Shown: positions 46,253-57,600 of the stretch, in pieces
Position numbering within the stretch: position 1 is the stretch's first letter
Layout: each line of letters opens with the position of its first letter
Assembly (NCBI GenBank): GCA_037892935.1
Contig: JAYXKI010000003.1
Coordinates: 1,302,001 to 1,366,000, forward strand
Reading direction: 5' to 3'
Length of the DNA stretch: 64,000 bases
From: Phlebopus portentosus
Taxonomy: Eukaryota > Basidiomycota > Agaricomycetes > Boletales > Boletinellaceae
Notes under the pieces: generated by a model
Database searches by the model: none
Told to the model about the DNA's origin: nothing
The model's input: the letters and a program-made list of their open reading frames with translations, nothing else
Translations under genes and position numbers: made by a program

Positions 46253-48315
46253 ATGACGACCACAGGCATCGAGATTATTGACTTGACCGACTCAAAACCC
46301 CAATCTCCGACTATTTCGGAAATTTCTGTCCCCGTTAGATCTATACGAAAAGAGAAACGCTCATATTCCTCGGCCAATTCTCCCATCGTCATCTCGGACG
46401 GTGACGATGCTCCGTCCATCACCGTTTCCTCGGACCCTGCGAAGAAGCGTAGAACAAAGAGGAAAAAAAGAAAGAAAGTTTCCCAAGCTGAGGAGGAAGA
46501 AGCAATAGCCACTAACCATGACAAGGAGAACGATCATGGAAATGATGGATCCAGAAGGCAGGGGACATCCCAGAGTGGCCCAGTGTTGTCTATGGATTCT
46601 GATGCAATCCGGCGTACGTCTCCTGACACTCTATTTTACCTTGACGATAAACCCGATGCACCACCTGACGTGAACCTCGATCTCGACGGTACACCGGTCA
46701 CTGCCTCTGCTCCCGCCAAGGATTCCCTTTTGCTTCCCGACCATGTTGTTCTTGATACAAGTCAAGCTGCTAATGGAACCCTTGGTACGGTGGAAGCTTC
46801 CGCTTTGCCCGAATCAGACACGGAAGACTTCATTCACTATGCCGATGAAGAACTGAATGTCCGTCAATCCTTGCTTGTTCACTGAGCGTAATCTAAGCTA
46901 TCATGTTAGGTCTTCACCAGATATTATGAAGAACCTAAAGATGAAAGCGAGCGTAAAGCACATTTAGTGTGCGGCCAGTGTGGAGCAGAGGGTGATCATA
47001 AACAAACCGACTGTCCAGTCGTTGTCGTACGTAGACCATTTTTGATTCTGTCTGCTTTCTTGCCTGAGTACATCTTTTAGTGCCTCACTTGTGGTGCACA
47101 TAACGAGCATTCGACCAGACAATGTCCTATTGTCAAGACTTGTTTCGCATGTGGAATGAAAGGCCACATTAAAGAAGTCAGGGTTTCTACTTCTTGATAT
47201 ACTACCAAACCATCTTACTCTGCCCCCCTGCATAGGATTGCCCGAATAGAAATGCCCCTCGTCGCTTCATTGATCGAGGTTACTACTGCGCTCGCTGCGG
47301 CTCGCATCTCCATACAGCAAGAGTACGTTACCACACCAATCCGTAATACTAGATCACCTACTCGTTATCCAGGAATGCCCGACGCTGTGGAGGCTATATG
47401 AGTACCTAGATGATGTAGAACGTGAAGCAATTCTAAAATCTAGGAGAGAAAAGGAGAATCTACCTATAGGTCAAGGTGGTGAAGGTTACATCGGGGAAGA
47501 TTACTGGTGCTATAATTGCGGAGGCGAGGGTCATCTAGGAGATGTGAGTTGTTGAAATTATTCAAGGTGTTCCTTGCTAAGATATAATAATTCATTAGGA
47601 CTGCCGAGTTGAACCTCGACATTCTGATTTGAAGGAACCCTCAGCGTTTGGCTCGTTTAACATTATGTCTGGTCCTTTTTCTGAGCAAAAAACTGCTCTA
47701 TCAAATGGGCGAAAACTCCGGCGTGAATGGGAGATGGATGGCAATTTTGATGACGGACATGGTTTTGCTGGTCCCAGTGATGTCGGGAAACGAGGACGAG
47801 ACAAAGAGCGAGAACGCATGTGTCGTCGAGAGAAGGAAATGCAGAAGATCGATAATGATGAGGATGCCCGGTTTGGCAATTTACAGGATGTTGGTCGCTC
47901 GAGCTCTTCTGCCACGAAGAGCAAGAAATCGAAGGAGAAAATGGTCATCAATTTGAGGAATGGGGACAGGTCCGATAAGGACAGACGTCGACCAGGTGTT
48001 AGTCTGATGGATCGCATTTCTTCTGGAAATACGGAGAGAGGAGCGGAGCGGAGAAATGGAATACAGGAACGTGAACGGCGAAGATCAGCCTCTCCTACGT
48101 ACAAGCGCGACACTGATCATTATAGATCGGACAATCGTTCAAGGCGTGATCGCCAGCGAGGGTCAGAGCGGGATATTGGGAGAGACCGACGCCAGGCACG
48201 AAACAGAGAAGGCGACTCGTCCTACAGAGTCTCCGGTGATGATGCTGGCCGTTCTGACAGGAAGAGAGACGAGGGAAGGTCAGGTCGTCAGTACTACGGA
48301 GGTTATGGGGGATGA
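46253..48315 (+). CDS. AIR2: AIR1/AIR2-type zinc-knuckle protein (TRAMP complex)
   Basis: I take the start at 46253 (MTTTGIEIIDLTDSKP); an upstream ATG at 46199 is in frame but gives no conserved sequence. The N-terminal 200 residues are acidic and disordered with a basic patch (KKRRTKRKKRKK). Then, spread over short exons, come five CCHC knuckles: CGQCGAEGDHKQTDC, CLTCGAHNEHSTRQC, CFACGMKGHIKEDC, YYCARCGSHLHTAREC and YWCYNCGGEGHLGDDC. The linker LWRLYEYLDD and the region after knuckle 4 match Air1/2. The C-terminal 200 residues are Arg/Asp/Ser-rich and end YYGGYGG. Air proteins bring RNA to Trf4/5 and Mtr4, so that faulty nuclear RNAs are tailed and sent to the exosome. The first intron has a GTCCGT donor. 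The Arg-rich tail is longer than in yeast. Confidence 0.87.
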
Positions 48316-48548
48316 GCAATTGGTCAAATTGACTCATTGATATTTGATGACGGTGGGATATTAAACCAGACCGAGCGTCCAGAAACAGTGATCGCATTCT
48401 TGTCAGCCTCATGGATTGAATATCTGCAAGCGTCAGCCCTCAGCAACTCTCTGTTATAAATGATCTAGGAAGACCCTCAATGAATCATCTCTGCAACCTC
48501 GAGCATTTCCGATCTTACCCAAAGTGTAACCACTTTCCTTTCTAGAAT

Positions 48549-49932
48549 ATGGCTATTATTTCAAAGTGTCTGGGTCTTTCGCTCCTCGCGTCGTATGTGG
48601 CTGCCTCTCTTGTCCACGGCTCTCGTTCCACACTGCCGGAGATAAATCTGTTTCCCGATTCGTCGAGCTTCACCCTTAAAGACAATATTGTCGGGAAAGA
48701 ATTCTACACTCAGTTCGCTTGGCAGGCTTTTGACGATCCAACACATGGCAGAGTCGATTACGTTGATCTTCCAACAGCCCAGCGATACAACCTTACCTCA
48801 GGTATGTCGGCTTTGCCTCTCATCACACAATATTGTAGGTCTAACTTAATTCGCATGTTAGCATCCTCTGATACATTCATTATGCGCGCGGACGATACGA
48901 ATATTGTTCCGCGGAATGCGAGAGGTCGAAAAAGTAATCGGATCAGCTCCTACGCAACGTATACCGACTCGGTGCTTGTCCTTGATGTCAAACATATACC
49001 ATGGGGTTGTGGTACCTGGCCTGCGTTCTGGACCGTCACGCCACACGATTGGCCGAATGGCGGCGAGATAGATATCATTGAGTATGTCGTGATACGTAAT
49101 ACTACAAAGAGTCAAATGTTTTCTAACCATCTTACAGAGGTGTCAACAACGATCGAGCAAATCGGGTATCCCTCCACACTTCACATGGCTGCCGTATGGA
49201 ACAAAATCGCGAGCAGACCGGGTAGGTCAAATCTATAACGCTCTTGATTGCTCACTGGAAGTTCGGTTTAGCTCCACGGTCTCTACGGACTGCGTGGCAT
49301 ACGATAATAATAATGAAGGCTGTGGAACTTCATTCCGTCAACTTGGTTCATATGGCGAAGATTTCAACGCCATGGGCGGGGGCTGGTACGTCATGAAGAG
49401 AACGCAGTCCGACGGCGTCTATGTGTGGTTCTTCGCACGCAATGATCCGTCCGTGCCATCTGAAATCAGAATGGGTCACCACCAAATCAGACCCGATCGC
49501 AGTTGGGGTGTACCAGACGCACGTTTCCCGTCAAACGAGAATTGTAACTTCGCCTCACATTTCGGGGAACATGTAATCACTTTCGACACAACTTTCTGTG
49601 TAAGTTGTGCAGTACGTTCTCGGCATCGTGACTGAAGCTAATATTGGCGGGGATATGAAGGGCGATTGGGCTGGTTCCGCTTTCTCGTCGACCTGTGGTC
49701 AAGGGACATGCCAAGCCTGTAAGTTTAGAAACAAGAAAAAAAGCCTGGCTGATTCTCAATTTCTCAATTTCTTCCGTCGATTAGTCGTGGATAATAGTCC
49801 CGCAGCCTTTCAGGTCAGTGAACTACTACTATTCATCCCGTCTGAGCTTCCGATGTTCATCCTCAGTAACAGGAAGCTTACTGGGAGATAAATGCTCTCC
49901 GTGCCTATATTCCGAGAACATCGCTATTATGA
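48549..49932 (+). CDS. Secreted GH16 beta-glucanase (laminarinase-like)
   Basis: The signal peptide is MAIISKCLGLSLLASYVAAS. The catalytic region carries VGKEFYTQFAWQAFDDPTHGRVDYVD, FIMRADDT, SVLVLDVKHIPWGCGTWPAFW and the GH16 active site GGEIDIIEGVN (split by an intron), which supplies the nucleophile and acid/base Glu. Further on are GCGTSFRQLGSYGEDFNAMGGGWYVM and RSWGVPDARFPSNENCNFASHF. The C-terminal exons read VVDNSPAAFQ and EAYWEINALRAYIPRTSLL with TGA at 49932. The family hydrolyses beta-1,3(1,4/1,6)-glucans. This subgroup resembles basidiomycete laminarinase-type proteins that act on the fungal wall or on plant glucan. The enzyme looks intact and has about 320 residues. At least six introns are present. 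Confidence 0.92.
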
Positions 49933-50176
49933 TTCTAGTAAAACACAGAACTATGTAGTAGCGGTACTACAAGCAATAAGTACCAGCAAGTTATGAAATT
50001 TCCTTGCGATTGGATATCCCTTGTAGCACGCTGACGTGGTCGTTGACGCGTTGTTTACAATCTTGTTTACAATCACACAAAAGTTCGCTTTTTACACGAT
50101 CATGACCATTTTAATGCTCTACTACGAAAAAAAAGCTGACTAAAGGCTTCAGAAGTCTCTAAATTTCCTCAACGAC

Positions 50177-51728
50177 ATGATCCCGCTCATCCCGACTCTT
50201 GTACTCTCCGTCGTGTCGTCTGGTTTCTCTGCTTTCGTCACCCTGCGTGCGGTGGCTTCACTTAATCCGGAAAATCGCATTCACCCAGTAAGTTCTGAGA
50301 TGGGTTCCGTTACATATTTTCCGAATCTGACATTCAAGTAGCTCACGGTTAGAGGAGGCGAATTCACACGTAAAACGTCGTTCTATCTCAACCAAAGAAG
50401 GCACATATTTGGTTCTCTATCATCGATATACTTTCAGTGGTAGTCTTTGTCTGGGAAGTTTTCGATGAGAACCTTGCCCGTCAATCGGATGCTGAAGCCA
50501 TTGAAAGTTCCTCGTCGGCAGTTCGTCTGCATCTTATCCTGACACCTAGGCAAAAATGCCTTTTTGTCATCATGGCAATTACACTCTTGCAGATTCGACA
50601 AGCCGAGGTGTCCTCATTTGATCCGATACATTTGGGTTTCTGGCGGCCTGCTCTGTTCTTGACCACTGTCTCAAGCGCTGCCTCAGGTATCGTAGCCAGC
50701 GCGGGAGCTAGAGGCATTCTTTACGTAACTGGAACTTATAAGTGCTCAGTAGCTGTATTGAACACGATTGTGATAGCTTTTGCTGTCAAAATCTTGAAAG
50801 CTATTCGCCGAAATCTCTCCGCATTCAGCGAGATGGATGGCTCCTGGCAGGATGTTGCTGGGGAAGGTAAGGTATTTCCTAGTGAGGTTGTCGAAGTGCT
50901 CAAGGAAGGGAGTTCCTGGATTACCTCTGATTCAGGGTCCAATCCCGATTCGATATCATCATTCTCCTTCGGGTCTACCAATGAAGCGAGGGACGAGGAA
51001 CCCGTGGCGAATGGTCACAGTCGAGAAGCAACTCGTACTCGCAACACGAAAATCTTGGCTCACAGAACCGTCGGTTCTGCCCCCCACCATGACCGACTGG
51101 TCGTTTTCGGCGAACTGCGATACGAATCAAGGACCGAGGGACACCGCTATACTTCCGTCAATTCCCTGTGATACGCAATTTCCGGCCGTTGTTCGAGACG
51201 CTCAGCCTGATCTCAGTGACTGCGACACGGAAAGAGCTTTCAGTCTCTCTACCCAAAGGCTTCCCGAAAGCACGAACATATCATGGAGACGTATCACTGG
51301 CTGGTAAGCTCCAACGTGGATACCTTCAGTAAGAAATTTTAGCAGCACCCTTTGTGATTCTTGGCTCCACCCCTGGGCCAGTATCCATACTCCTCATCTT
51401 TTCGATGACCATGTCAGCTCCTATTCTCGCTTTAAACTCAGACTTCAGCCCACTGCCCATCCCAACTGATATATTCGAGGATCTGTCCAGCCTGCCAAAA
51501 CCTTCAAAACCAGTGAGCAGGAGAAGATGTAGCTCAAGTGTTACTTTAGTCGAAGGACGTCGCAGTGGAGATATCTGGTTGTCGAAAGGCGATGCGATAG
51601 AGGGCAAGGGTAGACTTAGCCGAGCTACTAGTTACCTCTCTCGCGTTCCCAAACTTTCCGTTCTTTCGTTCAAGTCGGCGACTAGTGACGAGGGTACGAG
51701 ACAAGAAGCAACGGATAACAATCCGTAG
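50177..51728 (+). CDS. Multi-span membrane protein of unknown function
   Basis: I do not recognise a named family. The ATG at 50177 gives MIPLIPTLVLSVVSSGFSAF, a hydrophobic helix. Further likely helices are IWFSIIDILSVVVFVW, KCLFVIMAITLLQI, FWRPALFLTTVSSAASGIVAS, TGTYKCSVAVLNTIVIAFAV and, after a polar insertion, LGSTPGPVSILLIFSMTMSAPILAL. A Ser-rich cytoplasmic tail follows (DIFEDLSSLPKPSKP, RSGDIWLSKGDAIEGKGRLS). About six helices with a polar loop and a Ser-rich tail suggest an orphan fungal membrane protein. Exon borders in 50280-50440 and 51000-51340 are uncertain. The gene may extend past 51728, with frames open to about 52005. Confidence 0.6.
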
Positions 51729-52010
51729 TATGATTCTGCCGCCACTTCAGCATTTGTTGCCATCAACACCTGCTGCGCAAACGAATTGGGCTGGTTACCA
51801 GTCTCAGAAATGAGGGATGTCTCTAGAAGTGTTCAGGAAAGGCGGGATTTCACATCCGAGGTGCTTTTCGACTCTGTCGCAGTGCGATGCTCCATCATCT
51901 TCTATCAGCGGGCGGCCCAGCACAGTTCAAGGAGCTCGGCAGTTAGTAGGCCTCATAGGAGTAACTTTACCTCGAACCTGGAGACTATCCTCGACGTTAG
52001 CATGAACTAG

Positions 52011-52770
52011 CCCCTACGCCACACACAGTCCGGGCCTCTGGCAGGACAGCCCGACTCTTCTGGTGAGGTCCGTACCACGGAATCTTTCTTGTTGACTGCA
52101 GAGTTCCTACGAAGGCTGATTGATCATTCTTGTGGTTCGACGATACTGGTACCAGCTCATGAGGGGGAGACTGATTATGGCAACTCGGCATACCGCGAGC
52201 AATTGTTGAATGATGACTATGCTGAAACGTCGGGAATACGCTTCCCCGCAAAGCTCGTTCGAACAGCATCTGACAGGGGAAACACTGCTTCACGATGCGG
52301 GCAGTACTAGATTCTGTCAAATCATATGTGTATATGATCATCGTCCCCAGCCTTTCATCAGCTTCTTCACTATGCTAATTCCGAGATGCGTGTCATATAA
52401 TTTCTTTAACATAGTCATCTTGTTCTGCTTTCCTCGATTCCTCGCTTTACGTCCCTCTGTTTTCCGCTCTGGAACTAATATCTTGCAAAACCCTGCTCTG
52501 TAGTTACGGCTTTATATTTCCCTTCATAGATACTTCTCTACCATTGTTTTATAGTTCAAAGCTCGAAACTCATGAAACCGGATGCAATTTAGCCCGAGAA
52601 ACTTTTGTACATCCCAACGAAATATAGATATACCCATTACTTATCTGTAAGTGCAGTAATTAATCATGCTGCTTTGCCATCGAACACAGTGAACATAAGC
52701 AGCCTTCCTCAATCTTTGTTGTGGAAAAGCATTTGTATTGTATAGAACGTGCAGCCTCGGAAGTGAACAG
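52011..52770. other. Intergenic region between the membrane protein gene and THO3
   Basis: About 760 bp, mostly AT-rich. An open frame at 52089-52310 on the plus strand may be a further exon or 3' UTR of the upstream gene. The rest probably holds the 3' UTR of THO3, which comes from the other strand. No repeat or RNA gene was seen. Confidence 0.4.
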
Positions 52771-54293
52771 CTAAATACCGGGCCCGTACAAGCTCAGGAA
52801 AGCTATTTGCGGAGCTCCTTCTCGACTTTGTTGTCCACAGTACGCTAACACGTACTTCGATGGATGCCATGCAACACAAGAAGTATGTCCCAGAGTATTT
52901 AAACGGTGTAAAGGTAAGGCAGTCTCTACGGCGCACTGTGATCGCAGTTCATACTTGATCAAATACTCAGAGTGTACGAAATAGCTTACTAGATCGACGT
53001 ACGATCCATGGCTTCCAATGGCAAGATATTCACCATCATGTGAAAAGCTCAACGAGGTAATCGAATGGCTAGTTGAACATTGTCAGCTTAGTATTCTGGC
53101 TCAATCAAACGCTTTCTGTACTTACTCGCAGCATGTGATGGTGTTTATACATATCCATTCAGCCATGTCAAAGATATCAATTATGGAATCATTTCCGCCC
53201 GATACTAAGTAACTAAAAATAGATTTCCTCAGTCGAGGTTCTGCCTGATCCTTGAGTCAACATACCGGCCGCGGGGATCTAGAGCGACGGCCAAGCAGCC
53301 TCCAACGTGTGCTGGAAGCTGCTCACGTATAGTTAGTGACGGATAGTCCAAGATCATGACTGTATTCTGTCTGAAGTGACTGAGTACTAATCCATCGCCT
53401 GCGTGATTAAACATGGCTGTCGATGCGCCCAACTAGACGACCTGTAAGTCACCCGGGTCACTACATTGACAAGACAGTGCTTACTGGATCTCGCTTTGCA
53501 ATGCTCCACTGAGGTTTTGACTCCCCTTCGCCTTGCCCAAAGGTCATGAAACCTAATTGGTTATTGAATGTAACGAAACATATTGTCTTCCCATCGGGAG
53601 CATAATTAAGCTGCGTCGGCGGCGAGTTGTGCGTGTAAGTCTGGACACATCGACTTTCTGGGAAGGTAACCGGCTACAGCGTTAGATCAGAGAAATTGTT
53701 GAATAACAGAACAAGCCCAGACATACGTCTAGCATCCCAAAAAACAATTTTCCTATCTCGTTGGCTCGAAGTACAAAAGAGCTCCGGATGGGTGGGGTTC
53801 CATGTCACATAATCGACCTCGTAGTCGTGCCCTCCTGAATATTGGACAGCACTAGGGTTCTTTCGTTGAGTGACGGACTTTTCAGGTACAGAAGTCTTGG
53901 AGCTACCTTCGCGGTTCAAGCTAATAGGAGTGAGTACGCCGTTCTCACAATCGATAGGGTTTTGCTCACACTTTTCTCCGGAGTCCATATTCGCACAGCC
54001 TTGTCAATACCGACAGAAGCCAACCTTCGTCCATCGCAGGACCAAGCAACGTGCGTTACTGCGTTCGTGGACGTGAAACGAAGATCTCGAGGCTGAAACG
54101 AAGAAAAGGAAGGTGCCTAAAGTCAGTTGAATGTCAGAATCGCGCGCCAGGGTTATCGATTGAGACGTGTCTTGCATACATGTACTCCTCGAGAAATATG
54201 CGTTACGTGTGGAGGAGGGGAAGGAAACCGAGCCGGCTCTACAAACTCATCCGCCTCTTCGCCCTTGCCGCTTTTTACTACTTTGCCGGCCAT
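52771..54293 (-). CDS. THO3: THO complex subunit 3 (TEX1/THOC3), WD40 protein
   Basis: The start at 54293 (MAGKVVKSGKGEEADEFVEP) leads to FPSPPPHVTHISRG, spliced to the first WD repeat: DLRFTSTNAVTHVAWSCDGR, LASVGIDKAVRIWTPE. Later blades are YEVDYVTWNPTHPELFCTSS with RKIVFWDARRM, PPTQLNYAPDGKTICFVTF, LGASTAMFNHAGDGLVLSHF, HVGGCLAVALDPRGRY and LSFSHDGEYLAIGSHGSYVDL. The last is LNTLGHTSCVAWHPSKYVLAYCG. It ends LSLYGPGI. THO3/Tex1 joins the THO/TREX complex, which couples transcription to mRNA export in the nucleus. A charged insertion (VEQNPIDCENGVLTP) lies between blades 1 and 2. Several introns of 50-70 nt are implied. The start is divergent from the aminotransferase gene. Confidence 0.9.
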
Positions 54294-54566
54294 TTGTTCA
54301 CCAAGCTAGACAATGCTTTAGCTGTATCACAAATAAGGTAGAGGAGAACACGTTTAGAACTCAGGAAACGGAAGAGATGGATGATCACGCGTCGCGACTC
54401 GTAGCGATTTGAACTGTTTTCTACATCTGCCATCACAGGCTGCTGGCCGAAATTATTGTCCAATGGCTTCTCGTAATCTTGCATTTCGTCTGTCTCGTCA
54501 GGTCCAGAGCGCCTCAAGCCCTCCGTTGGTACTTCAGACCGCGCGTATCATAGTATCACATCAATA

Positions 54567-55966
54567 ATGGTTATCTTCCTGGTTTGTAGGATACCTCAGG
54601 CATACAAGTGGGCGACATCCTACACTGCAACAAAGGAGAGACCTCTACTTGATATGTCTCAAGGCGTTCCAGGAATTCCTCCCCCTCCAATTCTTCTTGA
54701 AGCATTGGGCAAATGCGCTGCAAATCCTCGGACCTGCGGGTACTGTCCAATGACTGGCGAGCCGTTGCTCAAAGCATCGCTCGTACGAGAAATGAAAGTC
54801 ACCTATGGCAAAGACAGTGATCTTTGCCCTGACGATGTCGCGCTGACTGCTGGTTGCAATATGGCGTTTATAACTGCTGTCATGTCTTTGGCCGATGCGG
54901 GAGACGAGGTCATATTGCCAGTACCTTGGTATGCGTGAAACAGCTACGGTGTTGCCAATCAGAATTTATCTCTTCCCTACAGGTATTTCAATCATGAGTC
55001 CGTTCTCATCCTGTCGTACTCCGCATGGCCTTCTTATCTTGATTCAAGAATAGGATGACCCTTCAGATGCTTGGAATTACTCCTGTTCCCCTGCAAACAA
55101 CTCCGCAGGAGGGCTTTTCTCCGTCGCCGGAAATATGTGCGAAGCTCGTCACCCCTAGGACCAAAGCGATCGCCTTGGTTTCCCCTAATAATCCTGTAAC
55201 TTCCTTTCAACTAGGTGTCGCTTTCAGGTGCTGACCTTCAGAGCAGACTGGCGCTACATATCCCCCGTCCTTGATTTCTGCATTCGCGTTCTTGGCAAGA
55301 AGACACGGCATAGCCCTGATTATGGATGAAACATATCGGGACTTTATATTAAGCGGGGTCCCACATTACTTGTTTGTACCCGGATCTCTCCAGGGGCAAT
55401 CAGGACTGCCAGCAAATTGGACATGGAGGGAACACTTTATTCATCTCTTCTCGTTCTCGAAAAGCTACTGTATTCCAGGACACCGATTAGGCGCAATCGT
55501 TGCATCCTCAGAAGTGCTGAAGCAAGTGGAGACGGTCCTAGATTGCATCCAGATATGCCCTCCAAGGCACGCTCAATTGGCATTGCATCCCTTGCTATCC
55601 GAGCTGCGTCCCTTTATCCGCGAGACGGCCGAGTCCGTAGCCCATCGCCATGAGCTTTTCAAGTCCCATTTACCTAGTACGTGGAAGATCGGTTCTCAAG
55701 GAGGATACTATGCCTTTGTTCGACATCCCTTCAAAGGCGTATCTACTAGGGACGTGAGTCGTCGAATGGCCATGGAAGCGGGTATTGTCACTCTTCCTGC
55801 CGGATTTTTTATGCCGCAACAGCCCGGAACGAAGGACGGGGCGACTGGAGTCGATGATCGATGGATACGGTTCTCTGTCGCGAACGTAGACGACGAAAAG
55901 GTCAAACGAGTCTGTTCGAGATTGAAAGAGTTGGAAGCAGAGTTTGGATGGGAATTGGATATCTAG
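54567..55966 (+). CDS. PLP-dependent class I/II aminotransferase
   Basis: A fold-type I aminotransferase with LLDMSQGVPGIPPPPILLEAL, CGYCPMTGEPLLKASLV, the cofactor-phosphate stretch ALTAGCNMAF, DEVILPVPWYFNHEMTLQML joined over introns, and VSPNNPTGATYPPSL. Next come the Asp/Tyr pair LIMDETYRDF, and SFSKSYCIPGHRLG with the Lys that forms the Schiff base. The C-terminus DDRWIRFSVANVDDE holds the substrate-carboxylate Arg. The family moves amino groups between amino and keto acids; aromatic, kynurenine or similar substrates are possible but cannot be decided. The start is uncertain. ATG 54567 (MVIFLVCRIPQAYKW) is in frame, but a TTTGTAG acceptor just after it suggests that an upstream exon starting at ATG 54463 (MASRNLAFRL) may be spliced in. 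The enzyme appears complete. Confidence 0.87.
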
Positions 55967-56394
55967 GGTCAGGCCCGTCGTTTTAGGCTCGGAGGAGCTT
56001 TGTCCTCCATTCCGGAGCCAATGAAATAGGTGCTTGTTTCTGTGCTTTGACGATTCCCTTTCAGTCTTGGAATGTACAAGAAATCACTGGTGATAAAAGT
56101 CAATGAACTCAAAGGACTCATCTGCAGCGACTATTGGCAAAAGGTCGATATTTCACTTTCTCTTTGTCGAGTCAAAGCCACCCAGATACAGCTTGGTGAT
56201 GTGGCTGCATCGATCTGCCTCGTTGCGTTCTGTGGCTCTGACGAATGATGATCTAAGCTTGTGTGGTACTTAAGCCGCTGAAGCGAGCTGTCCTCTCTCA
56301 TTTTCATTTCCTTGAGAGATTTCCCAGTTCGTTGCGGCGCTTAGGTCCAGTGACGACTTTGACCATCAACCGTACATCTGGCAAGAGTACAACC
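55967..56394. promoter_or_regulatory. Intergenic region upstream of the RRM gene
   Basis: About 430 bp between the aminotransferase stop and the RRM gene start, both on the plus strand. It presumably holds a 3' UTR and a promoter. The bases before the ATG (CAACC) suit a fungal start context. No gene was seen. Confidence 0.45.
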
Positions 56395-57125
56395 ATGACA
56401 CCACCCCTGGTTCGTCGTCGTGACCTCTGAAACAATCACTCGAATTAACTCATGACGTCCTTTATTCCAGCTACGGAAGAAGAACGTGTTGCGCAGGGAA
56501 TGGGGAGGAGTTTGGGCTAATGACGAAGAACGACTACGATGCGAAGCAATGGAGGGGAATTATAGACTACGGTTGTTTTCAGAAGAGCAGATCAGAAGGC
56601 GCAAAGCTTTCAACGAACAACTTGAGCGGGCAAGGCAGGAGAAACTTAGGACTTCTCGGATATTCGTGGGTAACGTGAGTATACATGGCTGACTTGTATT
56701 GCATTTTGGCTAATCTGCTTTCCAGCTTAATTATACGGTCACTTATAAGACACTGGTCCGCGTCTTCAAGGCCTGTGGTCCTATTAAGTACGCAAACATT
56801 AACTGCTTTGAGTTCCGCGAAAACTCTACGTGTTGTGCCGAGATCGTATTCGACGACCCGAAGGCTTATAAGAACGGGGAATGTCTGAATGGCCTGCTGC
56901 TTGAAGGCCTAGCTCTTGTTGTGAGTATTTGTTTCTTCTGATTTACTGCGATGCTTATAGGCGCATCAAATGCAGGTCTGCGCGAAGATACAGGATCTTC
57001 CGGAGTGGAAACAGCAAGGGCGATCAAAAGAAAGCCAGCAAGCCACAAAGTATAACAGCCCAGGTGATCAGAGCCTTGCCGGCTCCTCAGCAACTATCAT
57101 TGCACACACCTCTACTTCCAAATAG
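56395..57125 (+). CDS. Small RRM-domain RNA-binding protein
   Basis: The first coding exon is 15 nt (MTPPL), joined in phase to LRKKNVLRREWGG. A helical, charged segment follows (FNEQLERARQEKLR). The RRM reads RIFVGN joined to LNYTVTYKTLVRVFKACGPI (RNP2 at IFVGNL), YANINCFEFRENSTCCAEIVFDDPKAY (RNP1 region ENSTCCAEIVF, with the usual aromatic residues partly replaced), and NGECLNGLLLEGLALV. The short tail DLPEWKQQGRSKES is basic and polar, ending at TAG 57125. The protein is about 170 residues with one RRM. The RNP1 positions that normally stack on RNA (K-G-F/Y-x-F/Y) are weak, so RNA binding may be altered. I cannot assign a named family. Confidence 0.72.
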
Positions 57126-57600
57126 ATCATTTATATCGCGAGGAAAGAAGTTTAATCACGATAACAAATCGTTTCGTTTCGCTTCTTTTTTTCATTCATT
57201 GCAAGTTTGTATGCTATGCTTAAATCTATACAATGATAACACACTTTAAAGGGGTAGTCACGTGCCTTCTTTAAGAAGAATAATATCGGATCGGAATAGT
57301 CCGCTTAACATAATAGTATATAACAAGGACCGTCACTTCATATTGCCAGTCGAGCACGATATCGCTTGACACTTCGGTAAGTGTACATCGTCTCGCATGA
57401 CGACCACCAAGTGATACTAGAGCTCAATTACAAGAGGTGTGCTTTTTCTTTCAAACTTAATCCTACCTAATGTATCTACCGATACATGCTCTCACCTTGC
57501 GTGGCCTGTTTCTCGTTCGATAAAGTCCTGACTGACTCCTTTCGCAGCCCGTGAGGAGGAAGCGTTGGCTCATTGTCCTAGCACCATTCGCGACACCATA
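57126..57600. promoter_or_regulatory. Intergenic region upstream of the pseudo-helicase gene
   Basis: About 475 bp between two plus-strand genes. It contains T-rich sequence typical of a 3' end, a CACGTG at 57259-57264 and a pyrimidine-rich stretch (about 57430-57545) with a CTGAC and a TTTCGCAG that could be the 3' end of a leader intron. No gene was seen. Confidence 0.45.
57259..57264. promoter_or_regulatory. CACGTG E-box upstream of the pseudo-helicase gene
   Basis: CACGTG within GTCACGTGCC, about 340 bp before the start codon. It is similar in context (GTCACGTG) to the sites near 22448 and 34440. Confidence 0.4.

Noticed and set aside
45889..46524. 211-codon open frame on the minus strand
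   Set aside because: It overlaps the AIR first exon in antisense. Its hydrophobic runs come from reading acidic and basic codons backwards.
47595..48113. 172-codon open frame on the minus strand
   Set aside because: Antisense shadow of the Arg/Asp/Ser-rich AIR tail.
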